DNA of 64,000 nt from Macrostomum hystrix (GCA_950097015.1 CATNEN010000039.1:4662001-4726000), one strand, 5' to 3'; shown: positions 32,315 through 44,326, numbered from the stretch's first letter. The notes: generated by a model not told the origin, from the sequence alone. Translations and numbers: made by a program.

Positions 32315-33048
32315 CGAGGTGCGGTCAAGTTCAAGTGAGACAAACGCAATATCTATGGTAAATCCCACCGATCATCTTCACAAGTGTTTCATATTTTAGC
32401 TAGACTAATAGACAATCAGTGACAACAAAATCAGTTTTTTTCATCGACTTCTGCCTTAGCTACAACTTGATAAAGTGCATCAGCCACAAGAACCAAAAAA
32501 TGGCAGAGCGGCCTAACAGGTTGTCCCGATCATCCTCCCTACTCCCCAGACCTGGCGCCAGCTGACTATTTCCTCTTCCCAACGATCAAGGGGGAGCTGG
32601 GGGGCGTCTCCATCAGCGGAGACACCGTCAAGGTGGAGTGGGAGCGAGCCTGCAGCCGCCTTTCGCCAGGTGCCTTCGCCTCAGCCTTTGACAAGTGGAT
32701 CGAGCGGCTCAAGAAGTGTGTCGACTACTGAAGGGCAACTACGTCGAGAAGGGCTCGAAGATAGCAGAGGACGGAGATGAGGCCTTTTCTGACGTTGACA
32801 TTTAGAAAATTGAAGAAGCGACAAGAACATCCAATATTTCTGGGCAATAGTACCCCATTTTTGGGGTCTCTCGATCTGTACTTTTGTTCAATGAGAAAGC
32901 GTACAGTTGTTGCTAGTTTTTTTTAACTGAAGTTTTGCTAATTGTATGTTAAAATTCATGCTCTTTTAGAATAAATCATCTGCTTTCCTCTAAAGTGTTT
33001 AATAACGAGGCTGCCGAGACTGTCTCACTTGAACTTGACCGCACCTCG
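32315..33048 (+). mobile_element. Internally deleted mariner-like transposon (element M1)
   Basis: Perfect 28-bp terminal inverted repeats (32315-32342 and 33021-33048; outer end CGAGGTGCGGTCAAGT), each next to TA, the mariner target. Inside, 32531-32731 reads as the transposase C-terminus: HPPYSPDLAPADYFLFP, then FDKWIERLKKCVDY. The N-terminal DNA-binding part and most of the catalytic domain are gone. It is non-autonomous, 734 bp. Confidence 0.9.
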
Positions 33049-33477
33049 TAAGTTCTACGAAATCGAGTTCAAAGCGAGGCTTGCAAATCCAAACCGTATT
33101 CGATCTCGTCAAAGGCCTGTTTCTCAGTCTCTCTCTCTTTGTTTACTCCCGATCTACTCGTAGTATTTTGGCCAGCCATTGTTTGCCTGTTCCTGTTTCT
33201 TCATTGTTAACTCGCTCCTCTCTGTCTCTGTCTGTAAGAGCTCTTCACTATTCACCTAATTTGCGAAGACGATAAAAGTAGCCAACAATGGGCCACAAAG
33301 AATGCGAGCTAGACAGCCATCACTTGTGCCACGCTTAACACTCTGAGCGCAAGATTGTTATTGCATAAAAGTTCCAAAAATAAGACAGAAAACGAAAACA
33401 TGCTCTTTTTGATGCTATAGAAAACTATTCTCGGTGACCGACTTTCCGGCAAAACAAAAAAATATTGTGGTAGCTTG

Positions 33478-33940
33478 ACTTAAGTGAGATACTCTTGTGG
33501 TAGCCTGACTTGAGTGAGATACTCTTGTGGTAGCCTGACTTGAGTGAGATACTCTTGTGGTAGCCTGACTTGAGTGAGATACTCTTGTGGTAGCCTGACT
33601 TGAGTGAGATACTCTTGTGGTAGCCTGACTTGAATGAGATACTCTTGTGGTAGCCTGACTTGAGTGAGATACTCTTGTGGTAGCCTGACTTGAGTGAGAT
33701 ACTCTTGTGGTAGCCTGACTTGAGTGAGATACTCTTGTGGTAGCCTGACTTGAGTGAGATACTCTTGTGGTAGCCTGACTTGAATGAGATACTCTTGTGG
33801 TAGCCTGACTTGAGTGAGATACTCTTGTGGTAGCCTGACTTGAGTGAGATACTCTTGTGGTAGCTTGACTTGAGTGAGATACTCTTGTGGTAGACTGACT
33901 TGAGTGAGATACTCTTGTGTTAGCCTGACTTGAGTGAGAT
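33478..33940 (+). repeat. 30-bp minisatellite, about 15 copies
   Basis: Unit contains ACTCTTGTGGTAGCCTGACT followed by TGAGTGAGAT. Very low divergence. Intergenic. Confidence 0.97.
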
Positions 33941-34315
33941 GCTTATGCTGGCTGGCTGCCTAATTGGAAGTTTTCATTTCCTGCGCCCATTTCTAGAAAG
34001 AAGCCAGAGCATCACAGACCCGCCAGTTGGACCGTCACATTCCATTAGATGAGGATGAGATGCATCCTTTTTTCTATATGTATAAGCCGCGCACACGTGT
34101 CCGTCGACCCTGATGACGAGATTCTTCAGGTACCTTGAGCAAACGGGTCCACACATGAGCAAGGGTTCTTCTGCTGCTGCGTGTGGGCGCACAACTTGCT
34201 GGGCCAGCGCTGGTTGAAGTTGTTGTCGATAGCTCATTGGCACGGCGTCTGGGTCGAGCAGTCATGCAGGGTCAGGAGGCCTGAAATGTGATTTTATATT
34301 GTTTGCAGCGAATTT

Positions 34316-34575
34316 CAGTTGGAGGAGTTTGTAGCCTTGAGGTTAGATCGTCGGACTCATGAATTGAAGGTTTCGGGTTCGATTCCCGACTCCACCCGAA
34401 CAATTTGTGTCCTTTAGCAAGACACTTTACTCTGCATTGCTGAAGTTCACTCAGCTGTTAAATGAGTGCTAGCATCAGCTGGGGTAATTGGGAATTGAGG
34501 GTTGGTGTGGCATCCCCCAGTCCATGGACTGAACAGCTATACGCAGCCTTCAGATGCGCCATGCAATAGGCGTAT
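34316..34575 (+). mobile_element. tRNA-derived SINE (family 2), copy 2
   Basis: B box GGGTTCGATTCC, then AACAATTTGTGTCC, GCAAGACACTTTACTCTGC and CCAGTCCATGGACTGAACAG, the same body as at 2725-2990. Confidence 0.8.
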
Positions 34576-34860
34576 GTAAGGCGTAGTTTCCGAATACCTC
34601 AACTTCGCTCAGCATCAGGTATGTCTTCGCTCGAGACTGGATTTCCATAACCTGGCCGATTCTATTGCAGTCGAATTAACTTCGAATTAATTAGTTCATT
34701 TTACGATGAACTAAATAACTAAATTTCAAAGCCGTACAAGCCAGCATCATCGAGATATTCATTGATTCTTGTCGAAGACCCCGGTGACAAGGACAAAAAA
34801 GAATCTGAATAAACCTCTTTGGCAAATTCATATCGGTTCAAAAGTGTATAAATGAACATA

Positions 34861-35662
34861 CTACGGGTGTGTCATAAGTAATATCACTGTGGTTGTTGTG
34901 CGGGAACCCAAAGCAATAATCATCCAAATATATTATATTCTGAAAGTACATTTATTGAGAAGTTGCCACCACACCTGAGCAGCAATTTTAATGTCTATGG
35001 CCAAAACTGTCGCAAGAATTTGTTAATCAGATTTAGCAAGCGCAACGCGATGAAATCTTATTTTTGCAACGAGCAAAACTCAACATGAATCACGACAAGA
35101 CGCACATCCAGTTCTACGCTTTCATTCGCTTCAAGCTTGGAAAATCTGCACCTGAAGTAGAGGAGGATCTCCGGAACACACTGCCAGACAACTGCCCAAC
35201 TCGCAGGACAATTTACAGGTGGTTTCAGAACTTTACTGATCCTGGGTTCGAATTGGGAGATGCCGCCAGATCTGGACGGCCATGTTCAACCAGGACAATA
35301 GAGAACATCGAAGTCATCAGCGACCTGGTCAAGGAAGACCCGCGGCAGTCTGTCAGGGAGCTAGCGGACTGCTTGGAGATTGATTTCAAGACAGTCCATC
35401 GCATCTTGACAGAGGATCTCCATCTCACGTCTCCATCTCCAACTCACGCAAACCATGATGAGGTCAAAGAAGCCGCGTTGCACTGGTTCCGACAGCTGGA
35501 GGAAAAACACCTGCAGGCTGAGGTAGAGAAGCTGTACGAGCACTGCCAGAGGGTGATTGATATTGGGGGACACTATGTTGTTGATTGATGCAGTTTCGTT
35601 CATCTGCGATTGTTAGTTGGTCTGTTTTACCCTCAGTGACATTACTTATGACACACCCGAAG
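34861..35662 (+). mobile_element. Internally deleted mariner-like transposon (element M2)
   Basis: Terminal inverted repeats of about 32 bp with three mismatches (left CTACGGGTGTGTCATAAGTA, right end its complement with CTTCGGG), flanked by TA on both sides. It encodes a shortened transposase (see 35085-35588). It is a different family from M1 because the TIRs are unrelated. Confidence 0.9.
35085..35588 (+). pseudogene. Mariner transposase with central deletion
   Basis: The open frame gives 167 residues against about 345 for intact mariner. The N-terminus has the paired helix-turn-helix region: RTIYRWFQNFTDPGFELGD, ARSGRPCSTR, and a second HTH with DLVKEDPRQSVRELADCLE. After HRILTEDLHL it jumps to the C-terminal end (HWFRQLEEKHL...EHCQRVIDIGGHYV). 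The whole DD34D catalytic core is missing, so the product could bind DNA but not transpose. Confidence 0.85.
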
Positions 35663-36459
35663 TATAATCAATACAATTTAGTCAAAAATAGTAGCCGTAG
35701 CTAACATGATCACATGATAAAATTTTGTGAGCAGGAAATATTCGCTTATTTTGTGGTTTTTGCCACCAGACACGCCGACGAGAATCCTTGAATATCTCGA
35801 CGATGCCGATGTTTTGTGATTCTGGAAGTTGTGTCATCAGATAGAGCGGAAAATTTTAGCCCGTGTTGCGGCTTTTCATAGCGATTCCTTTAAATATTTT
35901 AGGAGAAAGAAAAAAGAAAAATGTGGGTATTTGAAATTCCCCATGTGTCTTTCCACTGATAAAGCCTATGTTTCTCAATTGAAAGAGCAGAAAAATATGC
36001 TTTCTGTTTTATTAGTTCATTGTTGAAAAAACTAGGATTTCACTCTAAGTTTGAGCTCGGAGCTTGACTTCTGAATAAAAAGAATTGCGCTTTTCCTTAG
36101 ACACAATTTTGTTTCCGAGCTATTGTTTCGCAGCGAAGTTAAAAGTTCAACGTAGATGCGACTGGTAGAAAATGGGCAACGATAAAAATAGCAGAAGGAC
36201 TGCTCCATTGTGTCGAAACCTGTTGGAAACGAAATAAACAGCACAGAAAACGTGGTGGATAAACATCAAATGAAAATATTTTCGCGATTTGCGATTGCTT
36301 TCAGAAAAATAAAAAACAATTGGAGCGCCTATAAATGAGCAACAACTCGATTCTCAAACTGGTTCAAAGCTGGTCTTTGATTTGCATCAATCTAGCTACT
36401 CGTAATTGTGAAGGACGGTCGTTTTTCTGAATTTGAAGCCTAGTGGAAAGTCTCCAAGC

Positions 36460-39400
36460 ATGAAGTTCTCTTCCAAGCTGCTTCCGCTGCACTTGCTGTC
36501 AGCCCTGCTAATCGTTGGAGTTGCAGCTCAACTCGGTGAGTTCTTGCTGAGTCAGCTGACGAAATTTAGGTCATCTAGAAAAACATTCATCAAATAGAAG
36601 GCTTGACTTCACTAAAAAGTTGTCGAACTTTGGGTTGTTAGTGTAATAGAATTTAGGAGCATGGCTTTTGTCCCTTTTAGAAACTGAAAACTGCCAGCAA
36701 TGCTCCGTTTCAGATCCAGCCTGCAGCTCCTGCCCCTCCAAGAACTGCACCTATGACAAAAAGCTGGTTTGCTCCTGTGTCGGTCTGAACCGCACCATTG
36801 TCATCACAAACCCTGGAGATCGCGAGTACTACAATGTGTCACTGGGATTCGCCATCGACCGGTCTGGGAGCATGTCTACGGAGATCGCGTCTGTGAAGTC
36901 GAGTATCCAGGCCGTTGTCGGTGAGTTCATCCACCGCTTTTACGCCGAATTCAGTGGCTTTCCAAGATATAGTTGAGACTTTCAGCCCATTTCAACTGAA
37001 ACGAACATAAATTGCAACCTGTTTAATTACAGCTGCCACTGTCAAAATTTTCGACAAGTTTGTGATCGGTACATTCAACGACCCATACACTGCTCAAGTG
37101 GTCCAGTCGAGTGATATCGCGACAATCAACTCATTTGTTGGCAGCATCTCAGCCAGCGGTGGCGGCGACTGTCCTGAGATGGCGCTGCACGGCATTCGCG
37201 ATGTGGCGAATCTGGTCAGCGACGGCTCCGTGATCTTCGTCTTTACCGACGCCAGCGCCAAGGATCTGGCGTTGGAGCCCAGTTTGAAAGCGTTGCTGCT
37301 GTCAAAGAACATTAGACTGAACTTGATGGCGACCGGGTCACTGTGCGGTCAAGGAGATGAATTCAGCCGGTTGACGACTGCCACGAACGGCACGATCTAC
37401 AAAACCCCGAATAAAGCCGATGTGGGCCTTGTCATGCGATACATCGAGAACTTTGCCGCATTCGGAATCCAGTTTATCCGAGGCATGCCTACCACACTAG
37501 TTGATCTGAAGGAGATCGCTAACGGAAGTGAGTCATGTCTTCTCCTTCTCTTATTGTTTCAATGACATTGTCCAAGCAACGATGAAAACTATTTCATATT
37601 GATCTCCTCTCCCTTCAGCCTGCTCATGCAAAGCTGTCGTTGAGAATCTGGTCTGCGTCCAACAGGGCGAATGCCCTTGTCCGCCCGGCTACGAACGAGT
37701 CGAAGTGAGGAAGAAGGTCTGCCGCTTGTGCAGGCCTCGGCCACCTCAGCCACCGAGATTCGGCTCTCTTGGCTTTGTGATCGATCACTCTGGATCGATG
37801 AGCAGCGAGATCAGTGCAGTTAAGGCCAACATCAATACCATTATTTCGGCCAACAAGCTATTCAAAGACTACGTGATCGGAAAGTTCAGCGATCCGTACG
37901 TGAAAAGCGTGATCCGATCCAAAAACAAAGTGACGATCGTCAACTTCCTGAATGCAATCAGTGCCTCGGGGGGTGGCGACTGCCCAGAGTACTCCATGTC
38001 CGCTCTGCGGGACGCTGTGAATAAGGCCTTGAAGAAGTCCATCATCATCCTGTTCACTGACGCATCAGCCAAGGACGCCAAGATGAAGAATTCCGTTGCG
38101 GCGCTTTTTAAGTCCAAGAAGAGTCGACTGTTCGTTGTGGCAACGGGCAATCTGTGCGGCAGTCTCTACTCAAACGAGTATCACTACTTAGCTAAGAAGA
38201 CAGGTGGCGCCGTCATGAACCTGCCTCTCAAGTCGTCAGTGTCCGAAGTGAGTTATTCATCCATATTCTGTATCAAGTAAAGCAAGATAGCTTCTAATAG
38301 CAGCGGCCTTCTGTTTTGCAGGTTCTTTCATTCATCAAGAAGGCTGCGGCAGGAGATGTATCTTTCGACGAGTTTCCTAAAGACGAGTATGGTCTCAAAG
38401 CATTGAGACCAAAACGTAAGTTCAAAGTTTTTATTACTGAAAAGTATAACTTCGGATGAAGCCATCTAAACACCTTTGCATTGAATTTAATCTAATCTGA
38501 AACATAACTTTCATAAAAACCATTCCTTCGTACATTCCAGATTGCTGCAACATGGTTGTCGAACGGAGATGCCAGAGGAAGAAACGTAAGTATACTTACA
38601 TATGCTTATGTATGCCATGCTTATGAAGACAGATATTACTGCGGAAAACTGATGAAACCGTTTCAGTGCCATGTCCTCCCGGATTCAAGCGATTGATCTT
38701 TCACCAGAAGGTCTGCCCGATGCGACACCAGTGCCCAGCAAAGAAGGCCGGCTCTCTGGGCTTCATCATCGACGACACCGGCTCGATGGCCGCAGAGATA
38801 TTCACCGTCCGCACCAACGTGGCCAATATTATTGACAAGAACGTGCGCTTTGTTGACTACGTCATAGGTAGATACGGCGACCCGTACGTCAAGAACGTGA
38901 TCCGGTCAGCAGACAAGACAGTCATAGTCGACTTCCTGAATACCATCACTGCGACGGGCGGTGGTGACTGTCCAGAGTTCGCGATGTCGGCGATTGAAGA
39001 CGCTGCCAAACTGGCTCGGTGGAACTCAGTTCTCGTCCTGTTCACAGACGCCGCGGCGAAGGACGCCGGCAAGAAGGTGGCGGTAGCTACGCTTTTGAAG
39101 TCGAAACACATCCGGCTGTTTGTGATCGCCACTGGAAATCTGTGCGGACCCGCAGTCTACTCTGGGGAGTTTCGCTACCTGGCCAAAGAAAGTGGCGGTG
39201 CGGTAATGAACCTCTCTGCTAAGACTTCTGTCAGCGAGGTGAGCACTAGCGTTTCTTGACTTCTTGACAATTTAACGAAAAGTCGCACAGAGTTATCTAA
39301 ATTTTTTCTGATTAGGTTCTGGACTTCATCGGCTTGGCTGCTTCTGGGGGAGCTTCGTTTGATCACTTCCCCAAATCGCTGAAGTCACTCAGGAAGATGA

Positions 39401-39639
39401 AAAGTGAGTACAAACGTCGAATATTAATTAATAAAAAACGAAAAGATCATAATGACAACCCACACCATTCGATTTTTTGCTGCCTTTTAGAGCACAAGTG
39501 CTGGGAACAGGAGATTTCGACATGCTGCTGCAACTGCGGTCATCAATATCATCATTACCATGAAGTCGATCATGATCCATACCATCATCACCATCACCAT
39601 CACCATCATCATCATCATCACGATCATCACAAAGGATGA
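36460..39639 (+). CDS. Secreted protein with three hemicentin-type VWA domains, Cys-rich stalks and His-rich tail (VWA-B)
   Basis: Exons: 36460-36535, 36681-36920, 37033-37527, 37619-38247, 38322-38415, 38541-38585, 38667-39238, 39316-39403, 39491-39639 (TGA), giving 795 residues with phase kept at every join. The signal peptide is MKFSSKLLPLHLLSALLIVG. A Cys-rich start follows (CQQC, CSSCPSKNC, CSCVG). VWA 1 has DRSGSMS, GGGDCPEMALHG and FTDASAKD. VWA 2 has a stalk with CPCPPGYERVE, then DHSGSMS, GGGDCPEYSMSALRDA and FTDASAKD. VWA 3 has CPPGFKR, DDTGSMA, GGGDCPEFAMSA and FTDAAAKD. Each VWA is followed by a helix starting with a Val codon at an exon border (VMRYIE, VLSFIK, VLDFIG). The tail has CCCNCGH and then mostly His, ending HDHHKG. 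It is paralogous to VWA-A and transcribed divergently from it. A matrix or adhesive role is inference. Confidence 0.88.
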
Positions 39640-40371
39640 TGGTCGTATCCGAAGCCATTGTGTGAATGCTGGTTGTTTTGCTACTAAATGAACAGAAACC
39701 TAACAAGAAACAGTCGCTTGTGTTTGGCTATTAATATCCAAGATATGTGATGTGATTCGATTGATGACAAACAATAGTTGCTTGTCATGTCAAATTAATT
39801 TTTTCACGGCTATGTTAAAAATCGCTTTTTAATTCACTCCCTCTTATAGCTTGTACCCATTTTTTCAACTCTAGAAAAATTCATATGAAAAAAGTACGAA
39901 TACTAATTTTTACTCTAATTGTTCTGACTCGATCAGCCCTTCAATTTCAAATGTACATTTTAGCATTACAGTTATTATCTTAATAAGAACTCTTTGTTTA
40001 AGCAAACTGTCTCGGTGGAAATCTTGTAACATCGGATCATCTAAATTCTTTAGTAATGTTCTCAAGAGTTCTTACTTTGCGCAATGACCGACTAAGCTTC
40101 GGTCATTGGGGTTGGCTTTTGCTCAGGAAATTCTATATCTCAGATTGAACGAAGATTAAGAAAATAATCGAGCTAGGACGTAGATAAAAAAACACGCTTT
40201 GGTAACGACACTTCCGATAGAGCTATGGGTTTTAAAACGTTCCAAAGGATGAAAAACCAAAGCACACAAAGACACTTCTTCGTGCCTATGCAATCCATTT
40301 TAACTGATCCTATTTATTAAACGAGGTCTCGCAGTGACAGCCTGCACTGGTCAAAAAGTTTGGTTTTTGAT
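39640..40371. other. Intergenic, convergent 3' ends, no further feature recognised
   Basis: AT-rich sequence between VWA-B and the phospholipase B gene. Only the possible minus-strand polyadenylation signal at 40313-40318 stands out. Confidence 0.5.
40313..40318 (-). other. Possible polyadenylation signal for phospholipase B
   Basis: AATAAA on the minus strand, 54 nt past the stop codon of the phospholipase B gene. Confidence 0.55.
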
Positions 40372-43300
40372 TTACGCCGAGTTCTTGCTGGTCATCAGGT
40401 AGGGCCGGGCCTGTTTGAGGGGAAATCAGTGCAGGATTGCTGATTGAGAATCGAACATAGACAACAAGTGATAAGTGGGTGTACTGGGGAGTGGGCTCAC
40501 CTCAGAATCTAACATGGACAACAAGTGATAAGTGGGTGTACTGGGGAGTGGCTCACCTCAGAATCTAACATAGACAACAAGTGATAAGTGGGTGTACTGG
40601 GGAGTGGCTCACCTCAGAATCTAACATAGACAACAAGTGATAAGTGGGTGTACTGGGGAGTGGCTCACCTCAGAATCTAACATAGACAACAAGTGATAAG
40701 TGGGTGTACTGGGGAGTGGGCTCACCTCAGAATCTAACATAGACAACAAGTGATAAGTGGGTGTACTGGAGTGGGGCTCACCTCAGTGGGGCACGAGAAG
40801 CTTCCATCCGGGTCCCAGTTGGACGACTTTTTGCCAACCGGTTCGAGCTGGAATTGACATGAAAGATTCGTGTTAATCAATTGTTTTCACTTCCACAGTG
40901 GTTCCTTCACAAGCCAGTGACAACACGCACCATATTGTTCCACAGCCCCTTGCCGGCTGCATCGTGGCCCCGCTCGCCAAAGTGGAAGCAGTCGGGCGCA
41001 AAGAAGCTGAAGTCGATCTTGCCGTCGATGCGTGGCGGCTGGCTGTCGCGCAGGAACGGCTGGTTGACCACGGTGAAGTCTTCGCGAGTGTCATATCGTC
41101 CAGAGTCGATGAGTTCGCCAAGTAGTCGCTGGTAGTCCTTCTGCAGGTTGATAATCTCCTGCTCCTGATGTTGAAAGAGTTAAGTCGAGTCTTTCAGCTG
41201 AAGACTGGCAGGCTTTGAGGGCACGGAAAGTCTGATCAAAGGCTAGCAACTGCACCATTAAAGCTTGTAGATATTTCATTGAGAGTTGCTTCACCAATAA
41301 ATAGACATAGCTACATCACTCTGGTGGATTAGTGGCAAAGCCGTCTATAGCGTTTGCCTCTCGCACCAAGGTCCCTGAGCTCGATTTCGCTGCGAGGCCA
41401 CATTTATTTAGGGCACAGCCGCGGAGAGAAGGCTTTGTGGCTAGTCGTGCAATTAAAAGTGTACACTGCCTTGAGGAGCAAGCGCAAAAGCACAGTGAGA
41501 GTTTGAGTGACATGACTGACATGGAAAAGGTCAAGTCAGATGTACACACCTGTGTGACACACCAGCGGAATGGGCATAATTTCCTCCTCGCTGGCTGCAG
41601 GTCTAGTGTCCCCAAACGATGTGCCATTGCCCACTGCCCCATCACCAGGGTGCGTAAGTTGAGGTAGTAGCTCAGCAGGTACAGCTCCGGACTCAACCTG
41701 ACCGACAGGTCTGGAGTTCGAACTTCAGAGAACATATTCCGTCTCATTTAGCAAGACTCATTATGTGCTCCAGCATTGCCATAAATGGCATCATCTACGG
41801 ATTATTTTTCTATAGCTCAGTTGTTACTGTCAGGCTTCTAGTTCTCAGGTGGGACTCACCTGCTCGGCACTCTCCGGATAGGCCGGACACTTGCAGAGCA
41901 TGGAGCCGAGCAGCACGGAGCAGGTGGGACTGCCATCCTTCAACTCCTTGACGAGCGTCACGTCCAGAACCTCCACTACGTTGACAAAAGCCCGAGGCAC
42001 ATTGGCGTGAAGATAGTCCAGGGCCGTTCGGATGTGCTTCACGTAGTTCTCGGCGCTGAAAATTTCCTGGCGATAGCAGGGTGCTTGGCGAATCAGGTCA
42101 CTCCTTTAAAAGGAGAAATGACGAAACATCATGGAAAAGTTGCAAGTTCGCATCTACGTTGGGGCATAGAGGGTCGGGAACCAATAAACGACCCTGCTCA
42201 AACCTTGTCCTTGCAAAAGTCGCAGATGTCGTTGCCGCCGACGAACAGAGTAATCAGCTTCCAGTCATTGTTGAAGTCCACCTTGGCGTCGGCCTTCATC
42301 TTCCTGACTAGGGATTCGGCCTGCCGGGGCATGTCGCTGTGAATGGGAAAATGCTGCATCTTAGTTGACTTTGTCTACTAAGCTACGGCTCGTAAATACT
42401 CAAAACGTCTTCTGTGTAGCTTTTCGCGTCCTTTTGTTTAAAATCTACCGCTAAGGTATTCACAGACTCGGACGATGAGAAGCCGTTTGTGGGACAAGCA
42501 GCCGCACAAAACCCTTACGATGCAACTTTGCCAGGCTCGGCAACGTTTAGTCGAGACACCGCTGAGATCACGTTGCCGCTTCCGACTGAGTAGCCGTGAA
42601 GACTCTGCTGACTGTGACGCAAAATGTCTGCAACAATCGGTGAGAGAGATTTGCTTGAGTTCTCAAACAGGTGCAGAAGGTGCTGCAAAGATAGGAGCGA
42701 TAGGGATAATAATAAAAATTAAAGCAATTGCAGGAGGGCTAAGGGCTATGGCACATCAGTTGGCGACACTAGACCCGCAGTCAGCGAGGAGGCAATTCTG
42801 CCCATTTCGCTGACTCCTGAGCACACACGCACGCAGATACCGTACAAAGGCAAACACTAACTCAGGTGTGTACATCTGCCCTGACTCCTTCATCGTCAGG
42901 CAGTGTACTCTCTCTGTACCTTGGAAGTTGGCTCTCAAAGGCAAGAAATTTCACGACAAGCTCCCAAGCCTTCTCTCCGTGGCTGCGCTCCAAGTAAATG
43001 TGGCCTCACCGCGGAATCGAGCTCAGGGACCATGGTTCGAGAGGCAAATGCGTTATACCGTTTTGCCACTCACCCCCTTAAGCAATAGGAACAGAGTCGA
43101 TCAGACCAAACCAACCAAAAACCACTAAAGTGCTCACTGGGAAGAGTTGCGTGCTGATCCAACGATGGCTCGCCACCGATGCTGAAACAGCGCAATTAGC
43201 ATTTCAGAGATAGGAGATTCTAAATTCTAAACGCAGGTAGGCATCGAAGATGAACTTACCTCCAGGCGTAGCCGCGGAACTCAATCAGCAGTCCTATAAT

Positions 43301-43835
43301 GTTGGCGGCTCGAGCGCCGCTGCCAGCAGTCAGCGAGTCGCCCATCGCTGCGACGACGGCAATGTCTGCCGGGCGGAGCCGATGCACCGAAGTCGGTCTC
43401 TGCGGAGAGCGCTCCAGTTGGCACGGAAACGGAGTCCTGGACGATGCCGATTTGCCAGCAGCTTTGGCGGCCTCCTCCCTGACCAGCTGGTCCTCCTGAG
43501 CCCAACGCTGATACACGGGGTGGGCTTGCACCGCCGTCACCGCCTGCAGCAGGCGAGTGCGCCAGTCGGCGCTGTCTCGATCTTGCACTCGAGCGCTGAC
43601 GTACTCGATGGCGTTGCGAATCTCTGCATTAGAGGGCCGGCTGGCTGTAAGAGTGCAATGTGGATCATTAATGATAAATATTTATTGGTGATACTCGTAA
43701 ATGCAAGTTCGGGGAATACCAAAACTTACCTGTCGTGGCAGTGGCTACTGTTAAGCAGACACCTGAGATCGTTAGTAGGCATTGCATCAGGGACATTGTA
43801 GCCGCGAAGGCCAGAGCACTCCATGTCGAATTCAT
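40372..43835 (-). CDS. Secreted phospholipase B / GDSL lipase (PLB1-like)
   Basis: Exons in transcript order: 43835-43730, 43644-43260, 43181-43138, 42627-42519, 42336-42204, 42066-41860, 41164-40931, 40847-40782, 40410-40372 (TAA), giving 440 residues with all phases consistent. The N-terminus is a signal peptide ([20 protein letters not shown]). GDSL/SGNH lipase blocks appear in order: [20 protein letters not shown] (nucleophile Ser), [37 protein letters not shown] (block III), [13 protein letters not shown], and [14 protein letters not shown] (catalytic Asp and His). The ending LEPVGKK...PYLMTSKNS is the usual PLB domain close. The family hydrolyses acyl chains of phospholipids outside the cell or in the gut. 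One domain only, with no C-terminal membrane anchor, unlike four-domain vertebrate PLB1. Introns hold SINEs and a 57-bp array. Confidence 0.92.
40441..40792 (-). repeat. 56/57-bp minisatellite carrying splice-donor copies
   Basis: About six units. On the minus strand each contains CTGAG followed by GTGAGCC, the same as the real exon end and donor (exon end 40782, donor 40781-40780), so the first unit overlaps the coding exon. Confidence 0.92.
41327..41790 (+). mobile_element. Composite SINE: family-1 body plus a second tRNA-like unit
   Basis: A family-1 SINE (CACCAAGGTCCCTGAGCTCG through ACGATGTGCCATTGCCC) is followed by a separate tRNA-like unit at 41647-41779, with A box (TAGCTCAGCAGG), B box (GAGTTCGAACTT) and tail CAGCATTGC. 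The same pairing occurs at 51425-51975. It lies in a phospholipase B intron, antisense to the gene. Confidence 0.8.
42729..43085 (-). mobile_element. tRNA-derived SINE (family 1)
   Basis: Reverse-oriented full-length copy: 3' end at 42729 (GCAGGAGGGCT), tRNA-like head near 43010-43080. It lies in phospholipase B intron 43137-42628. Confidence 0.85.
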
Positions 43836-44320
43836 AAAATTTTGCCGTACAGGGTGTGGCGCGATATTAGCCCACTGCTTACTGCTGCTGCTGCAAATTT
43901 TTAACTTTTAGCGGCTCGCTTTGTCAGTGCAATTACACTAGAAATACCTGAACAGCAATCTATAACTGCTCGAGCAAGCGCGATAAAAGCTAATGGTGAT
44001 ATTGAAAACACACACATTGTCGCATACCATTGCCTTGAGTAAGTAACAGCTGGACTGGGCTAACTTTGAGTGCAGAGGCGGCACTGGATAATAATTAAAC
44101 AGAAATCATTCTTCCTGTTTTCCCAGTCATTTCGGGAAGTTATGTAGCTGATAGAAGACATGGTATGGCCTGACTCGTGGGGCTTGCACTCATGGTGCCT
44201 GGGATTACTTGTTTGAAACATAAAACCGTACAGGTAACTAAATTAGCAGAAATCACGGAAAATTGTCTGCAAATTTAAGGACACAATGTTCTGCTCGACA
44301 AATAATTACTTCTAATAATA
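43836..44320. other. Intergenic stretch upstream of phospholipase B, nothing recognised
   Basis: Should hold the promoter of the minus-strand lipase gene. No specific motif can be supported. Confidence 0.4.
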
Positions 44321-44326
44321 CTTCGG

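Noticed and set aside
33974-34265. Minus-strand frame with YLKNLVIRVDGHV and SVMLWLL, faintly like a mariner catalytic region
   Set aside because: The similarity is too weak and no TIRs frame it; a profile search against mariner transposases would settle it.
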